34,453 nucleotides of DNA. Origin: Gammaproteobacteria bacterium UBA2810 (GTDB lineage Bacteria; Pseudomonadota; Gammaproteobacteria; Enterobacterales; Succinivibrionaceae). This document shows positions 24,812 through 33,454 of the stretch, piece after piece. Under the pieces are notes generated by a model that saw nothing but the letters and a program-made list of their open reading frames with translations, was not told the DNA's origin and searched no databases. The first letter of the stretch is position 1. The number at the start of each line of letters is the position of its first letter. Made by a program: the position numbers and the translations under genes. The stretch lies in the NCBI GenBank assembly GCA_002351705.1, contig DEHC01000030.1, forward strand, positions 1 through 34,453. The letters are read 5' to 3'.

Positions 24812-25573
24812 ATGTTTGAGTGGCTTGCCGCAATAAAGTGCCGCAAAGAGGCTGAAGCAGGAGATGCCGGCGCACAGTGCCGTCTCGGATTTATGTACGA
24901 TACAGGCCGTGGTGTTGAGCAGAATTTTGCTGAGGCTGTGAAATGGTATACAAAGTCTGCTGAGCAAGGAATAGCTGAGGCTCAAAACAATCTTGGGAAA
25001 ATGTACGAGCAGGGATTAGGTGTTGCTCAGGATTATGCAGAGGCAGCGAGGTGGTACAGACTGGCAGCTGAACAGGGGCTTGCGGAAGCACAATACAGTT
25101 TAGGCTTTATCTACAAGTACGGTCAGGGAGTGCAGCAGAATTTTGCCGAGGCAGTCAGATGGTACAGGAAAGCAGCTGAGCAGGGTGATCCAGCAGGCCA
25201 GAGGAATTTAGGAGCTATGTACGCCGAAGGTCTTGGTGTGGAACAGAGCTATGCCGAGGCGGCTGAGTGGTATAGAAAAGCTGCGGCGCAGAATTATGCG
25301 CAGGCCCAGGTAAGTTTAGGAGAAATGTACGCCAAAGGCATGGGTGTTGAACAAAATTACAAAGAGGCTCTGGATTGGTTTCTGAGAGCGGCCAATCAAT
25401 ATGATCCTGAGGCTCTGTACAATTTGGGATTGATGTACAAGAACGGGACTGGCGTTCGCATGAACTACGGAGAGGCCCTTCGATGGTTCCGCATGGCGGC
25501 CGCGCAGGGGTATCCGCTTGCCAAGCAAGAGGTAATGCTTCTATCCATACTTCATGATCCCAGGGATGACTGA
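24812..25573 (+). CDS. Sel1-repeat protein of the AT-rich island
   Basis: A 253-residue protein made of seven Sel1 repeats from about residue 14 (GDAGAQCRLGFMYDTGRGVEQNF) to about 240. There is no signal peptide or membrane segment. Repeats follow the standard A-G-A-AQ--LG-MY--G-GV-Q-Y-EA--WY--AA consensus closely. AAGGAGAGAT precedes the ATG. It lies between the secreted paralogues and the second 190-aa membrane protein, on the same strand. Its codon use is intermediate between the GC-rich Sel1 genes at 957 and 26613 and the AT-rich neighbours. It is likely a cytoplasmic binding scaffold; the partner is unknown. Confidence 0.85.
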   Translation: MFEWLAAIKCRKEAEAGDAGAQCRLGFMYDTGRGVEQNFAEAVKWYTKSAEQGIAEAQNNLGKMYEQGLGVAQDYAEAARWYRLAAEQGLAEAQYSLGFIYKYGQGVQQNFAEAVRWYRKAAEQGDPAGQRNLGAMYAEGLGVEQSYAEAAEWYRKAAAQNYAQAQVSLGEMYAKGMGVEQNYKEALDWFLRAANQYDPEALYNLGLMYKNGTGVRMNYGEALRWFRMAAAQGYPLAKQEVMLLSILHDPRDD

Positions 25574-25715
25574 AAAAGAGAACGGACACCGATTGCTGAA
25601 TGTTGCATGAATTGCTGATTTTTCGAAGATGTGTTGTTTTTTTAATGCGAAAATTAGCCGAAACAACAGAATATTAGTTAAAAACAACGTCTCGTTAGCT
25701 GAGGGAGAGAAGTAA

Positions 25716-26288
25716 ATGTCTGATCCGGATGATTCAATTTTCGGGAAAATAATTGCGTTTCTGGGAGGCGCATATATCGTAATAGCGATCATTGTTGCGA
25801 CTTATCTGAATTTCGAAGAATCGGCTTCGGAATTCGAAAGAGTCACTTTAACCCATGTGCCTAATACGTCCTATATCCACAAGCTTGTACAGGGATTTAT
25901 GTGGCCGTATACGCTTTTCAAGAAATCTGATGAACCGCAATGGGGAGTTGCCCAGAAATCAAACACGTCCTGCGATGCGTATTCAGGTGACTCATACCGT
26001 TACCCAGCCTGTCTTGCAGCGCTGAAGTACAAGATCCCTATCGACAAAGTCATGGAAATAAACCTGCTAGTACTGGTTGATAGAGTGAGTAAGGAATGCG
26101 GCATGAATACAAATAGAGGCTACTGGGAGCTGAAATCAAAATTCAACAAATCAACAGACTACAAGGAGATTGAAATGTTCGACGAGTTGAAAGAGCAGTA
26201 TAGCAAGTTGGATTCATCTGTCCTCTGCGAGGAATCTCTCCTTGATCAGCTTGCTCCGTTTTTTAATCGCTCTGGCCGGTATCAGTAA
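25716..26288 (+). CDS. Membrane-anchored 190-aa protein, paralogue A2
   Basis: A 190-residue protein, paralogue of the gene at 22352. It has one N-terminal membrane segment (about 8-31, IFGKIIAFLGGAYIVIAIIV), the MWPYTLFK block, SNTSCDAY, VDRVSKEC and a C-terminal LAPF followed by Arg-Tyr-Gln. AGGGAGAG precedes the ATG. The two copies bracket the secreted paralogues and the Sel1 gene. Identity is modest, so the duplication is old or evolving fast. The family is not recognised. Confidence 0.7.
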   Translation: MSDPDDSIFGKIIAFLGGAYIVIAIIVATYLNFEESASEFERVTLTHVPNTSYIHKLVQGFMWPYTLFKKSDEPQWGVAQKSNTSCDAYSGDSYRYPACLAALKYKIPIDKVMEINLLVLVDRVSKECGMNTNRGYWELKSKFNKSTDYKEIEMFDELKEQYSKLDSSVLCEESLLDQLAPFFNRSGRYQ

Positions 26289-26612
26289 CTATCTGAGCGT
26301 CATACTTCAGGATCCACATGAGTCAGCGGTTCTATGTATGCTCCGCTATAGCTGCCGGTGCCCAGATTCAAGCCGCAGGGCCTCGGCAGATCATACTATG
26401 AGGCAGTGCATATCCTAATTATGACGTCAGGGCACTCACGCAGGAGGCGTTCACTGCCAGCTCTTTACCTTTTCTTTACTCTTCTAGGCGTTAGCATACT
26501 TTGCTTGAGCTGTCCTGGCCCGTTGACAAGGGCTCCTCCACGCTGCGGTCACAGCCATAAGCCGCTTATCTTATAATTGCAGGGCTTAAGGAAAATCCCC
26601 GCGGGAGAGATG
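26289..26612 (+). other. Intergenic region before the N-domain/Sel1 gene
   Basis: No convincing gene is seen. A TATAAT at 26572-26577 lies 36 bases before the start at 26613, with no good -35 hexamer. GC content rises again here. A 72-residue frame at 26358-26576 is rich in Arg/Pro/Leu and has no ribosome site, so it is not called. Confidence 0.4.
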
Positions 26613-28238
26613 ATGAAGCTTCATGAGGCGCTGAAGAAAGTATTCTGGCAGTTCGGCATAGCCGTCCTGCAGGAGAAGCGCCTCGTCTTCATTCTCGCGG
26701 ACTTCAGGGCCTTTGACGAGTACCCCGCCATGAGGAAGGTCATGGAGACCGTGGTCTCCGACGGGCACGGTAAGAGGCTTTACGAGAGGAGCCTCAAGCC
26801 CGATGCGGGAGACGTGATGTCCTGCGCGGAGAGCGTCAGGAAATCCCTCACCCTCGAGCGGAAGTTCGGCGGGGGCTACGCATCCTACGCCGTCGACTCC
26901 ATACTTTACGCGCTCGGGCGGATTGACAGTGTCTCCGAGCCCACATCCCACGGCTTCGATCCCTTCGAGGACACCGGCTCCGGCGATGGCGGCGATGGCG
27001 GCGATGCCGGGTCTCAGGAAAGCTCCGGCCCGGAGAACTCTGGCACCCAAGGCAGCAGCGCCGAATCAGGAGGCAGCGATTCCGCAGGCGGCGCGAGAGC
27101 TGACAGCGGCGCCGGCACTGACTCAGGCTCAGGCGAGACAAAGCCCGGCCCTGACGCGCAGGATCTCTACATGCTCGGTGAGATGTACTATTTCGGAATC
27201 GGGGCAAGGCCTGATTTCGCCGCTGCGGTGAAGTGGTACCGAGAGGCCGCAGCGAAGGGCCACCAGGGAGCAGAGGACCGGCTTAAGGAGCGCACCCTCA
27301 GGATATTCTGCAGGGCATCAGAGCAGTGCGAGGCCCGGTCGCAGCTCGCCCTCGGCTGGATGTACTCCCACGGCAAGGACGTGAGGCAGGACTACGGCGA
27401 GGCCTTCAAGTGGTACAGCATGGCAGCCGAGCAGGGGAATGCGGTCGCAGAGTACAACCTCGGCTACATGTACCAGAACGGGAACGGCATCCCGCAGGAC
27501 ATCGCGAAGGCCGCAAAATGGTATGAGGCGGCCGCGGAGCAGGGGAAGGCCGAGGCGCAGTTCTCCATCGCCTCGATGTACGAGTCGGGCTACGGCGTGA
27601 GCCGCGATACGGGAAGGGCACTGAAGTGGTACCGCGCCTCCGCGGCCCAGGGCTATAAGGACGCAGAGGACCGGCTGAAGGATCCCGTGATACAGCTCTT
27701 CTGCCGCGCGACCGAAGAGGGCGACGCTATGTCGCAGCTTAGCCTCGGGGACATGTACTCCCAGGGACAGGGCGTCGGGCAGGACTATGAGGAGGCCCTC
27801 CTCTGGTACCGCATGGCGGCGGAGCAGGGGAACGCCGCCGCGATGATCAATATCGTGAGGCTCTACGCCGAGGGGCACCTCGGGCCCGATGACAGCGGGG
27901 AGGCGGTTAAGTGGTGCCGGAAGGCCGCGGAGCAGGGGAATTCCGCGGCGGAGCTCCGGCTCGGGCGGATGTACGAGGAGGGGCGGCTCCTCCCGCAGGA
28001 CTTCCGCGAGGCGGTGAAGTGGTACAGGCTTGCTGCTGAGCAGGGCGGCACTCCGGCGCGCTTCGCGCTCGGGCGGATGTATGAGGAGGGGCACGGCGTG
28101 AAGCAGGACTACGAGGAGGCCGTGAAGTGGTATAAGCTTGCCGCGGAGCACGGCGACGGCGCGGCGAAGGAGCGGCTTGACAGTCTCACGGGCTTTAAGG
28201 GCTGGAAAAAGCGGGGGTTCAGGGCGTTCTTCTCCTGA
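26613..28238 (+). CDS. Unknown N-domain and Sel1-repeat protein
   Basis: A 541-residue protein. Residues 1-117 are the same unnamed domain seen at 6047 and, broken, at 8075: it starts MKLHEALKKV, has EKRLVFILADFRAFDEYPAMR and YASYAVDSILYALG, and ends HGFDP. A Gly/Ser/Asp-rich linker spans 119-178. Residues 181-525 are Sel1 repeats. Two blocks start with almost the same unusual insert (AEDRLKERTLRIFCRASEQ at about 220 and AEDRLKDPVIQLFCRATEE at about 351), so the array grew by duplicating about 130 residues. The tail is basic (GWKKRGFRAFF). No membrane segment is present, in contrast to the 6047 gene. GGGAG at 26603-26607 favours the ATG at 26613 over 26610. Confidence 0.85.
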   Translation: MKLHEALKKVFWQFGIAVLQEKRLVFILADFRAFDEYPAMRKVMETVVSDGHGKRLYERSLKPDAGDVMSCAESVRKSLTLERKFGGGYASYAVDSILYALGRIDSVSEPTSHGFDPFEDTGSGDGGDGGDAGSQESSGPENSGTQGSSAESGGSDSAGGARADSGAGTDSGSGETKPGPDAQDLYMLGEMYYFGIGARPDFAAAVKWYREAAAKGHQGAEDRLKERTLRIFCRASEQCEARSQLALGWMYSHGKDVRQDYGEAFKWYSMAAEQGNAVAEYNLGYMYQNGNGIPQDIAKAAKWYEAAAEQGKAEAQFSIASMYESGYGVSRDTGRALKWYRASAAQGYKDAEDRLKDPVIQLFCRATEEGDAMSQLSLGDMYSQGQGVGQDYEEALLWYRMAAEQGNAAAMINIVRLYAEGHLGPDDSGEAVKWCRKAAEQGNSAAELRLGRMYEEGRLLPQDFREAVKWYRLAAEQGGTPARFALGRMYEEGHGVKQDYEEAVKWYKLAAEHGDGAAKERLDSLTGFKGWKKRGFRAFFS

Positions 28239-28454
28239 TCCGGGGGCATCATTTCTCATCGTCTGTCCCGGTCTTCCTGCAGTCCCCTGCGCCTTCACCC
28301 CGCCGCTTCCGTCCCGTAGCCTCCTGCCGTTTTCCCCTTGCACAGTTTTTTCTGAAGAAATCAGACGAATAAAGTAAAATTAACTGAATAATGCCCGGAT
28401 GATGCCATGGTAAGGCATTGTTTCAGCAGACAGATGTGAACTAACGGCGGCGCG

Positions 28455-30077
28455 ATGTATAACGAATTTTTCGGCCTGAAGGAGAACCCCTTCTCCATTT
28501 CCCCGGATCCCCAGTATTTCTATATGAGCAAGGGCCATATAGAGGCGTTCCGCCATCTGCTGAAGGGCATCACCGAGGGCGGGAGCTTCGTCATCCTCAC
28601 GGGCGAGGTCGGAACCGGCAAGACCACGGTGTCGCGCCGCCTCATGCATGTCCTTGCGCCGGACACCGACTTCGTGATGATCTACAACACGAGGCTCGAG
28701 CCGCAGCAGCTCCTCGCGGAGATCTGCGGCGGGTTCCACATCAAGACCGAGCCGAGCGCCTCCATCAAGGAGCTCTTTGACCTCATCAAGGTCCACCTCG
28801 AGCAGAACTTCAAGACCGGGAAGAAGAGCATCGTGATGTTCGACGAGGCGCAGCTCCTCCCCTTCGAGTCCCTCGAGCAGCTCCGGCTCCTCACGAACCT
28901 CGAGACCGACAGCGCGAAGTACCTGCAGGTCGTCCTCATCGGGCAGCCCGAGCTGCAGCAGCGCCTCGAGTCGAACGAGCTCCGGCAGCTCGCGCAGCGC
29001 GTCACGGCAAGGTACCACCTGATGCCGCTCACGAGGAACGACGTCGACGCCTACCTCCGCTACCGCATGCAGGTCGCCGGGGTCATACAGCCGGTGTTCG
29101 CGCAGAGCGCCGTAAAGCGGATTTACCGCGAGACCGGGGGCGTGCCGCGCCTTATAAACCTCCTCGCGGACCGCTCCCTCACCGTCGCCGCGGAGCTCCG
29201 CCGCCCCTGGGTGACGCGCGGCATCGTCGCGATGGCATCGCGCGAGATCCTGGGACTTGACTCAAGGCGCGTGAAGGGCCTCTTCAAGGCGACGGCCCTC
29301 GCGGTCTCCTGCGCGGGGCTCGCGCTTGGCATCGCTTTGTATTCACCTGCCGAGGCGCATTACGGCTGGTTCAAGAGGCCTGTCGTGAAGACCGTCCTCA
29401 CCGAGAAGGTGACCGACGAGACGGCGAAGCAGAAGATCGAGGATGACAGAAAGCTCTTCGCGCAGGACACCAGGCAGGCGGTCTCGGAGCTCTCCTCGAT
29501 AAACGATTTGTACCGGGTGTGGGGCTACAGCAGCGGCGGGCAGAGCCTCACCTGCGCCGACGCCTCCTACGCGGGGCTTGCCTGCGCCTACATGAGCGGG
29601 AGCCTCCGGGACATGGTCCGCCTGCAGCACCCGGTGTCCGCGAGGCTCTATGATCCGAAGCTCCGGAGCGAGTTCTACGCGGCGGTGAGCTCCGTCTCGC
29701 CTGACGGTAAGGCCGAGATAATCGTGAACGGCGACCGCTTCTCGGTCGACATGTCGTACCTCCAGCAGGTCTGGTCCGGGGAGTACACGCTCCTCTACCG
29801 GAGCGTCCCTGGGAGCGAGGGGCAGGAGAGCGTCTCCCCCTCTGACTGCAAGAGCGAGTGCGTGACCTGGCTCAGGAAGTCGCTCTCCCGCGCGCTCAAT
29901 ATCGCGGAGTTCCGGGACAAGAAGCTCACGCAGCGCGTGAGCGAGCTCATCCGGAGCTTCCAGCAGACAAGGGATCTCCCCGCTGACGGCAAAATCGGGC
30001 TCATGACCATACTCCTCCTCAATGCGGCGGGCGGCGCCAACATGCCCCATCTTACGGAGAGCGCAAATGGCCTATAG
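28455..30077 (+). CDS. gspA: ExeA/GspA-type ATPase with peptidoglycan-binding domain
   Basis: A 540-residue inner-membrane ATPase that, with GspB, helps the type II secretion secretin cross peptidoglycan. The cytoplasmic AAA domain opens MYNEFFGLKENPFSISPDPQ, with Walker A GEVGTGKT (50-57), Walker B IVMFDE (126-131) and the LIGQPEL sensor block. One membrane segment lies at about 278-296. The periplasmic part ends in a peptidoglycan-binding helical domain (about 480-525, FQQTRDLPADGKIG). Length and order match ExeA of Aeromonas. It overlaps gspB by 11 bases. The rest of the secretion machinery is not in the window. Confidence 0.9.
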   Translation: MYNEFFGLKENPFSISPDPQYFYMSKGHIEAFRHLLKGITEGGSFVILTGEVGTGKTTVSRRLMHVLAPDTDFVMIYNTRLEPQQLLAEICGGFHIKTEPSASIKELFDLIKVHLEQNFKTGKKSIVMFDEAQLLPFESLEQLRLLTNLETDSAKYLQVVLIGQPELQQRLESNELRQLAQRVTARYHLMPLTRNDVDAYLRYRMQVAGVIQPVFAQSAVKRIYRETGGVPRLINLLADRSLTVAAELRRPWVTRGIVAMASREILGLDSRRVKGLFKATALAVSCAGLALGIALYSPAEAHYGWFKRPVVKTVLTEKVTDETAKQKIEDDRKLFAQDTRQAVSELSSINDLYRVWGYSSGGQSLTCADASYAGLACAYMSGSLRDMVRLQHPVSARLYDPKLRSEFYAAVSSVSPDGKAEIIVNGDRFSVDMSYLQQVWSGEYTLLYRSVPGSEGQESVSPSDCKSECVTWLRKSLSRALNIAEFRDKKLTQRVSELIRSFQQTRDLPADGKIGLMTILLLNAAGGANMPHLTESANGL

Positions 30078-30717
30078 AATTCTCCTCATCTGCTTCTCTT
30101 TTGTGCTGTCGCTCGTCGTAGGCTTTGCCGGGAGCGCCGGTTTTTCCTTTATAAGGAGCTGGTACCTCGGCCCCGAGGAGATAACCGTGCGGAAGACCGT
30201 CCATGCCGAGCTCCCGAAGGCCGAGTACGCCTATGTCCCGGAGCCTGACGAGAAGCTCCTCCCCTTCCCGTTCCCCGAGAGGCAGGGCGGCAGCGTCGCG
30301 AGGTTCGACTCGGGCGACGCGCCGTCATCGTCCTCCTCCTCCGGAGTTGATGAGTCGCTCCGCGAGAGGGTCAGGAAGGCCGCCGAGGAGGAGGGGCTGA
30401 TTTCCCGCTCCGGCTCAGGCAGCACGCCATCGCCTGACGCCGGCGCTGCCGGGGAGGCCGAGAGCATCAGCGGGGTTCGCCCGATCACCGACCTTCCCGT
30501 CACCATGCTGAGCCAGATCCCTGCGTTCACCTACACTTCGCACGTCTACTCGAGCGATCCCGCGAAGCGCTTCATCAAGCTCAACGGCAGGCAGCTCTCG
30601 GAGGGCGACACCTTCATGCCCGGCATGGTCCTCACCTCAATCACCCCTGACGGGGCGGTGTTCAACCTCCGGGGAACGGTATTCTCAGTGAGGTCCCTTA
30701 CTGACTGGAACAGATAG
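30067..30717 (+). CDS. gspB: GspB-type secretin assembly protein
   Basis: A 216-residue protein with an N-terminal membrane anchor (residues 4-26), a Ser/Pro-rich periplasmic linker and a C-terminal GspB domain (about 150-216: FTYTSHVYSSDPAKRFIKLNG, then GDTFMPGMVLTSITPDGAVF). GspB and GspA form a complex that inserts the secretin. The start at 30067 lies inside the last codons of gspA, which indicates translational coupling. The in-frame codon at 30022 would place unrelated sequence before the anchor. Confidence 0.9.
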   Translation: MAYRILLICFSFVLSLVVGFAGSAGFSFIRSWYLGPEEITVRKTVHAELPKAEYAYVPEPDEKLLPFPFPERQGGSVARFDSGDAPSSSSSSGVDESLRERVRKAAEEEGLISRSGSGSTPSPDAGAAGEAESISGVRPITDLPVTMLSQIPAFTYTSHVYSSDPAKRFIKLNGRQLSEGDTFMPGMVLTSITPDGAVFNLRGTVFSVRSLTDWNR

Positions 30718-30735
30718 TTAAATTCGGAGATTAAA

Positions 30736-31869
30736 TTGAAGAAGTTTCTGCTGGCGCCCGTCGGCGCACTGATTGCGGGCCTTATGCTCCCGGCCGCCTG
30801 GGCGGTGGATTCAGACACCGCTCCTGCCGCATCCTCATCAAGGGCCGGCGTGGTCGTTCCCTTCTCCGAGGTGCAGAAGCGCGACAGCGCGAAGAGGAAG
30901 CCGCAGCCCGCCGATGTCTGGAAGGCAAGGAACGGCAACGAGCTCAGGAAGCAGGAGAAGGCGCAGGCTGCCGCTGCCGCCGGGGAGCAGACAGCGAAGG
31001 CAGCTGATGATAAGGCCAAGCCCGCGCCGAAGCCCGCCCCGAAGACAGCTGATGCCGTAAAGCCCGCTCCGGCCGCAAAGCCAGCTCCTAAGCCTGCTGA
31101 TGCCGCTAAGCCTGCCCCGGAGGCCAAGCCCGCCCCAGCGCCGAAGACTGCCCCTGCCGTGAAGAAGGACGCAGCTGACACGGACTCAGCCTCAGCCGCA
31201 GCAAAGCCCGCTCCTTCCGCCGGGAAGTCAGCACCCGCAGTGAAGGCAGAGGCCGCATCCTCCGCAAAGAATGACGCGGCTCCCGCAAAGGAGGAGAAGA
31301 CTGCTCCGGAGGTGTCCGGGAATGTCAGGTACGTCTCCGACCACCTCTTCACCTGGGTCCGCACCGGTCCCGGCAACAATTACAAGATCGCGGGCTCAGT
31401 CAACTCCGGCGACAAAGTGATTCTGAAAGGCAGCAGCGGGAAGTTCTCCGAGATCATTGACAAAAAGGGCCGCGACGTCTGGATCCTCACCGAGGATCTG
31501 CAGAGCGGCGAGAGCGCGCCCGTCAGGATCGAGCGCCTCGAGCAGGAGAACAGGGATCTTAAGTTCAAACTCGAGAACGTCGACAGCGAGTCCGTGAGGG
31601 AGCTTAAGAGGAAGACCGCAGAGCTCGACGCACTGAGCGGAAGGACCGCTGGCCTCGAGAAGTCGCTGAAGGAAGGCGAGGAGAGGCTTAAGGAGCTCAC
31701 CGAGGACAACGCGGAGCTCAAGGAGAAGTCCGAGAACATCGAGACCATCGAGAAGCAGCAGTGGTTCATGAAGGGAGCCGGGATGGTCATCATCGGCTTC
31801 ATCCTGGGCGTCATCTTCGTCTACCTCCCGAGCCCTAGGAAGAAGCGCAGCACCTTCGGCAGCTGGTAA
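30736..31869 (+). CDS. TIGR04211-type SH3, coiled-coil and membrane-anchor protein
   Basis: A 377-residue envelope protein. It has a signal peptide (MKKFLLAPVGALIAGLMLPA, cut near residue 23), a Lys/Ala/Pro-rich linker (about 70-190), a bacterial SH3 domain (about 196-258, with VRTGPGNNYKIAGSVNSGDKV), a coiled coil (about 265-340) and a C-terminal membrane helix (about 347-365) with a basic end. This is the order seen in YgiM-like proteins of family TIGR04211, which are usually near 200 residues; the linker explains the extra length. The start is TTG at 30736, with CGGAGA upstream. It lies 18 bases after gspB, so it is probably cotranscribed. The SH3 domain may bind peptidoglycan. Function is not established. 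Confidence 0.85.
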   Translation: MKKFLLAPVGALIAGLMLPAAWAVDSDTAPAASSSRAGVVVPFSEVQKRDSAKRKPQPADVWKARNGNELRKQEKAQAAAAAGEQTAKAADDKAKPAPKPAPKTADAVKPAPAAKPAPKPADAAKPAPEAKPAPAPKTAPAVKKDAADTDSASAAAKPAPSAGKSAPAVKAEAASSAKNDAAPAKEEKTAPEVSGNVRYVSDHLFTWVRTGPGNNYKIAGSVNSGDKVILKGSSGKFSEIIDKKGRDVWILTEDLQSGESAPVRIERLEQENRDLKFKLENVDSESVRELKRKTAELDALSGRTAGLEKSLKEGEERLKELTEDNAELKEKSENIETIEKQQWFMKGAGMVIIGFILGVIFVYLPSPRKKRSTFGSW

Positions 31870-31925
31870 GGACTGTGTCTGCGGAGCTCCGGTGCTGACC
31901 ACGGAGAGAGGATTTGAAGGGAGGG

Positions 31926-31947
31926 CACCGCGTATGCGGTGTCTTGT
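31926..31947 (+). terminator. Weak intrinsic terminator after the SH3 gene
   Basis: CACCGC at 31926-31931 and GCGGTG at 31936-31941 form a stem with a four-base loop, followed by TCTTGTTTG. The U-run is interrupted. It probably ends the gspA-gspB-SH3 transcript. Confidence 0.5.
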
Positions 31948-32095
31948 TTGTTCCGGGGCTCCGCCGGCGTGACGCCGGTGCCGGGGCATGCGGCAGAAGC
32001 GTGAGGCACCGCGCGTGCCCGCTGCCCATGTCAGATCAGTGAGGCTCCGGAGTTCCCTCCGGCACCGGGGCATGCCTCCTGTTCTGAGCAGTGCG

Positions 32096-32983
32096 TCATT
32101 GCTGAACGCTCTCCTCAGCCTCCGCGAGGTCGCGGATGTGCCGCTCCTCGAGAGTCTCGTTCATCGCGGTGCGGATGATGATGTCCTTCACTAGGGAGTC
32201 GAGGTCCGAGCCCTCACTGTAGTCGGCCGGTGCGAAGTAGCGGATCCTCCGCTCTGTCATCATTCGCCAGACCTTGCTCCTGTCCTGGGTCTTCGGATCC
32301 CAGACCCCGATGGAGTGCCCGCCGTAGCTGCTCACGAGCTTCATGCAGGGGATGTCGGTGTCGCTGTCGCCGATGTAGATTATGTTCCTGAACGGGACCC
32401 TGATTTTATCGGGCGTGAAGCTGTCGTTCACCCCGGGATCATTGACATCAAGCACGCCTTTCGAGATCCTGAAGAGGAACTGGGTCTTCCCGGTGTAGTT
32501 GATGGCCTGCGCCGGCCACCTCGCGGTCCCATCCTCATCGAAATAGAATGAGCTAGCGTAGATTTTCTCGAACTCACCGGCGACCGGAGTACCCTCGATC
32601 ATCTCGCGGAGCCCCGATGAGATGATGTAGTGCTCGACTATGACACTGTGGTCCTCCCCGAACTCACGCATCCGCCGGAACCAGTCCTTGACGCCCGGGA
32701 AGAGCCTCACCCTGGAGCCGTACTCGCGGAGGCTCCCGCGCGTCATTGGAGTCCTTCCCGCGGCCTTAGTGACCATGAGGTACATCCAGGCGAGGTTGCT
32801 GTCCATCCCGTTCTCACGCGCGAGGCGGTTCGACTCCTTCCAGAATTCCCCGACGTCGCAGCCGACCTTCTGTATGAAGCCCTGCGCCTGCATGTCATCC
32901 GGGGATAGCGTCCGGTCGAAGTCATAGCAGATGGCGACGACCGGGCGGTCCTCCTTGCGCTTCCGTTCGAATCTATCTCTCAT
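32096..32983 (-). CDS. HAD-superfamily phosphatase
   Basis: A 295-residue cytoplasmic hydrolase of the HAD fold. Motif I is YDFDRTLSPDD with nucleophile Asp21 and acid/base Asp23. Motif II is the Ser of YIISSGLREM, and motif IV is IGDSDTDIPCM. A helical cap of about 90 residues lies between motifs I and II, as in C1-type members such as phosphoserine phosphatase. The substrate cannot be read from sequence. GGGAGGA lies eleven bases before the ATG. The gene stands alone on the minus strand, facing the end of the SH3 gene. Confidence 0.9.
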   Translation of the reverse strand: MRDRFERKRKEDRPVVAICYDFDRTLSPDDMQAQGFIQKVGCDVGEFWKESNRLARENGMDSNLAWMYLMVTKAAGRTPMTRGSLREYGSRVRLFPGVKDWFRRMREFGEDHSVIVEHYIISSGLREMIEGTPVAGEFEKIYASSFYFDEDGTARWPAQAINYTGKTQFLFRISKGVLDVNDPGVNDSFTPDKIRVPFRNIIYIGDSDTDIPCMKLVSSYGGHSIGVWDPKTQDRSKVWRMMTERRIRYFAPADYSEGSDLDSLVKDIIIRTAMNETLEERHIRDLAEAEESVQQ

Positions 32984-33454
32984 AGGTTGGATCCTCCCTC
33001 TTTGCTGACTTCTGTATTCTGATTTATTGCTCTGTTGCGGACTGCGAGTGCGGCGGACCTTTTTCTGACTGAAGTAGGTTTTGCCGTCAAGAACATTGAC
33101 TGCTCTGGCATAGAGAGCGCTTGGTGGATATTACAGCAAAGTCACAGTTTACTGCAGTTGGCGGTCTATCTATCAGTAAAGAGTATTTATCTATCAAAGA
33201 TGACACCTTACGCAATCGTCCCGCTGTTTATCCCAGTGAAGACGGTTAACTGTGGCTTCGTAACAAGGATGTTCTAAACATCCTCGAGGATAATTTCGCA
33301 TGTTTGGGCTGTTGTCAAGAACCCCGCTTGGACGGTAATTCCTAAGAGCGGTATAGATAGGAATGTCAAACTTAGGCCCAGCGGGTGGCTGAGAATCCCC
33401 CCTATGGGCCCTCATATGTTCATAGAATTTGTTGCTTCTTGGCTCTTTATTAAA
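32984..33454. other. Structured gene-free stretch, possible transposon remnant
   Basis: No intact gene is seen. Small perfect stems are packed together: GGATGTT/AACATCC (33267-33273 with 33277-33283), ATTCCTA/TAGGAAT near 33340-33364, and GGCCC/GGGCC near 33377-33410 around GAGAATCCCCCC. The AATCCCC plus hairpin style recalls right ends of IS200/IS605-family elements, but no TnpA or TnpB gene is present. A broken frame before it (33131-33242) shows no family I can name. Confidence 0.35.

Noticed and set aside
27318..28343. 341-residue minus-strand frame opposite the Sel1 gene at 26613
   Set aside because: Its apparent repeats only reflect the Sel1 repeats on the other strand.
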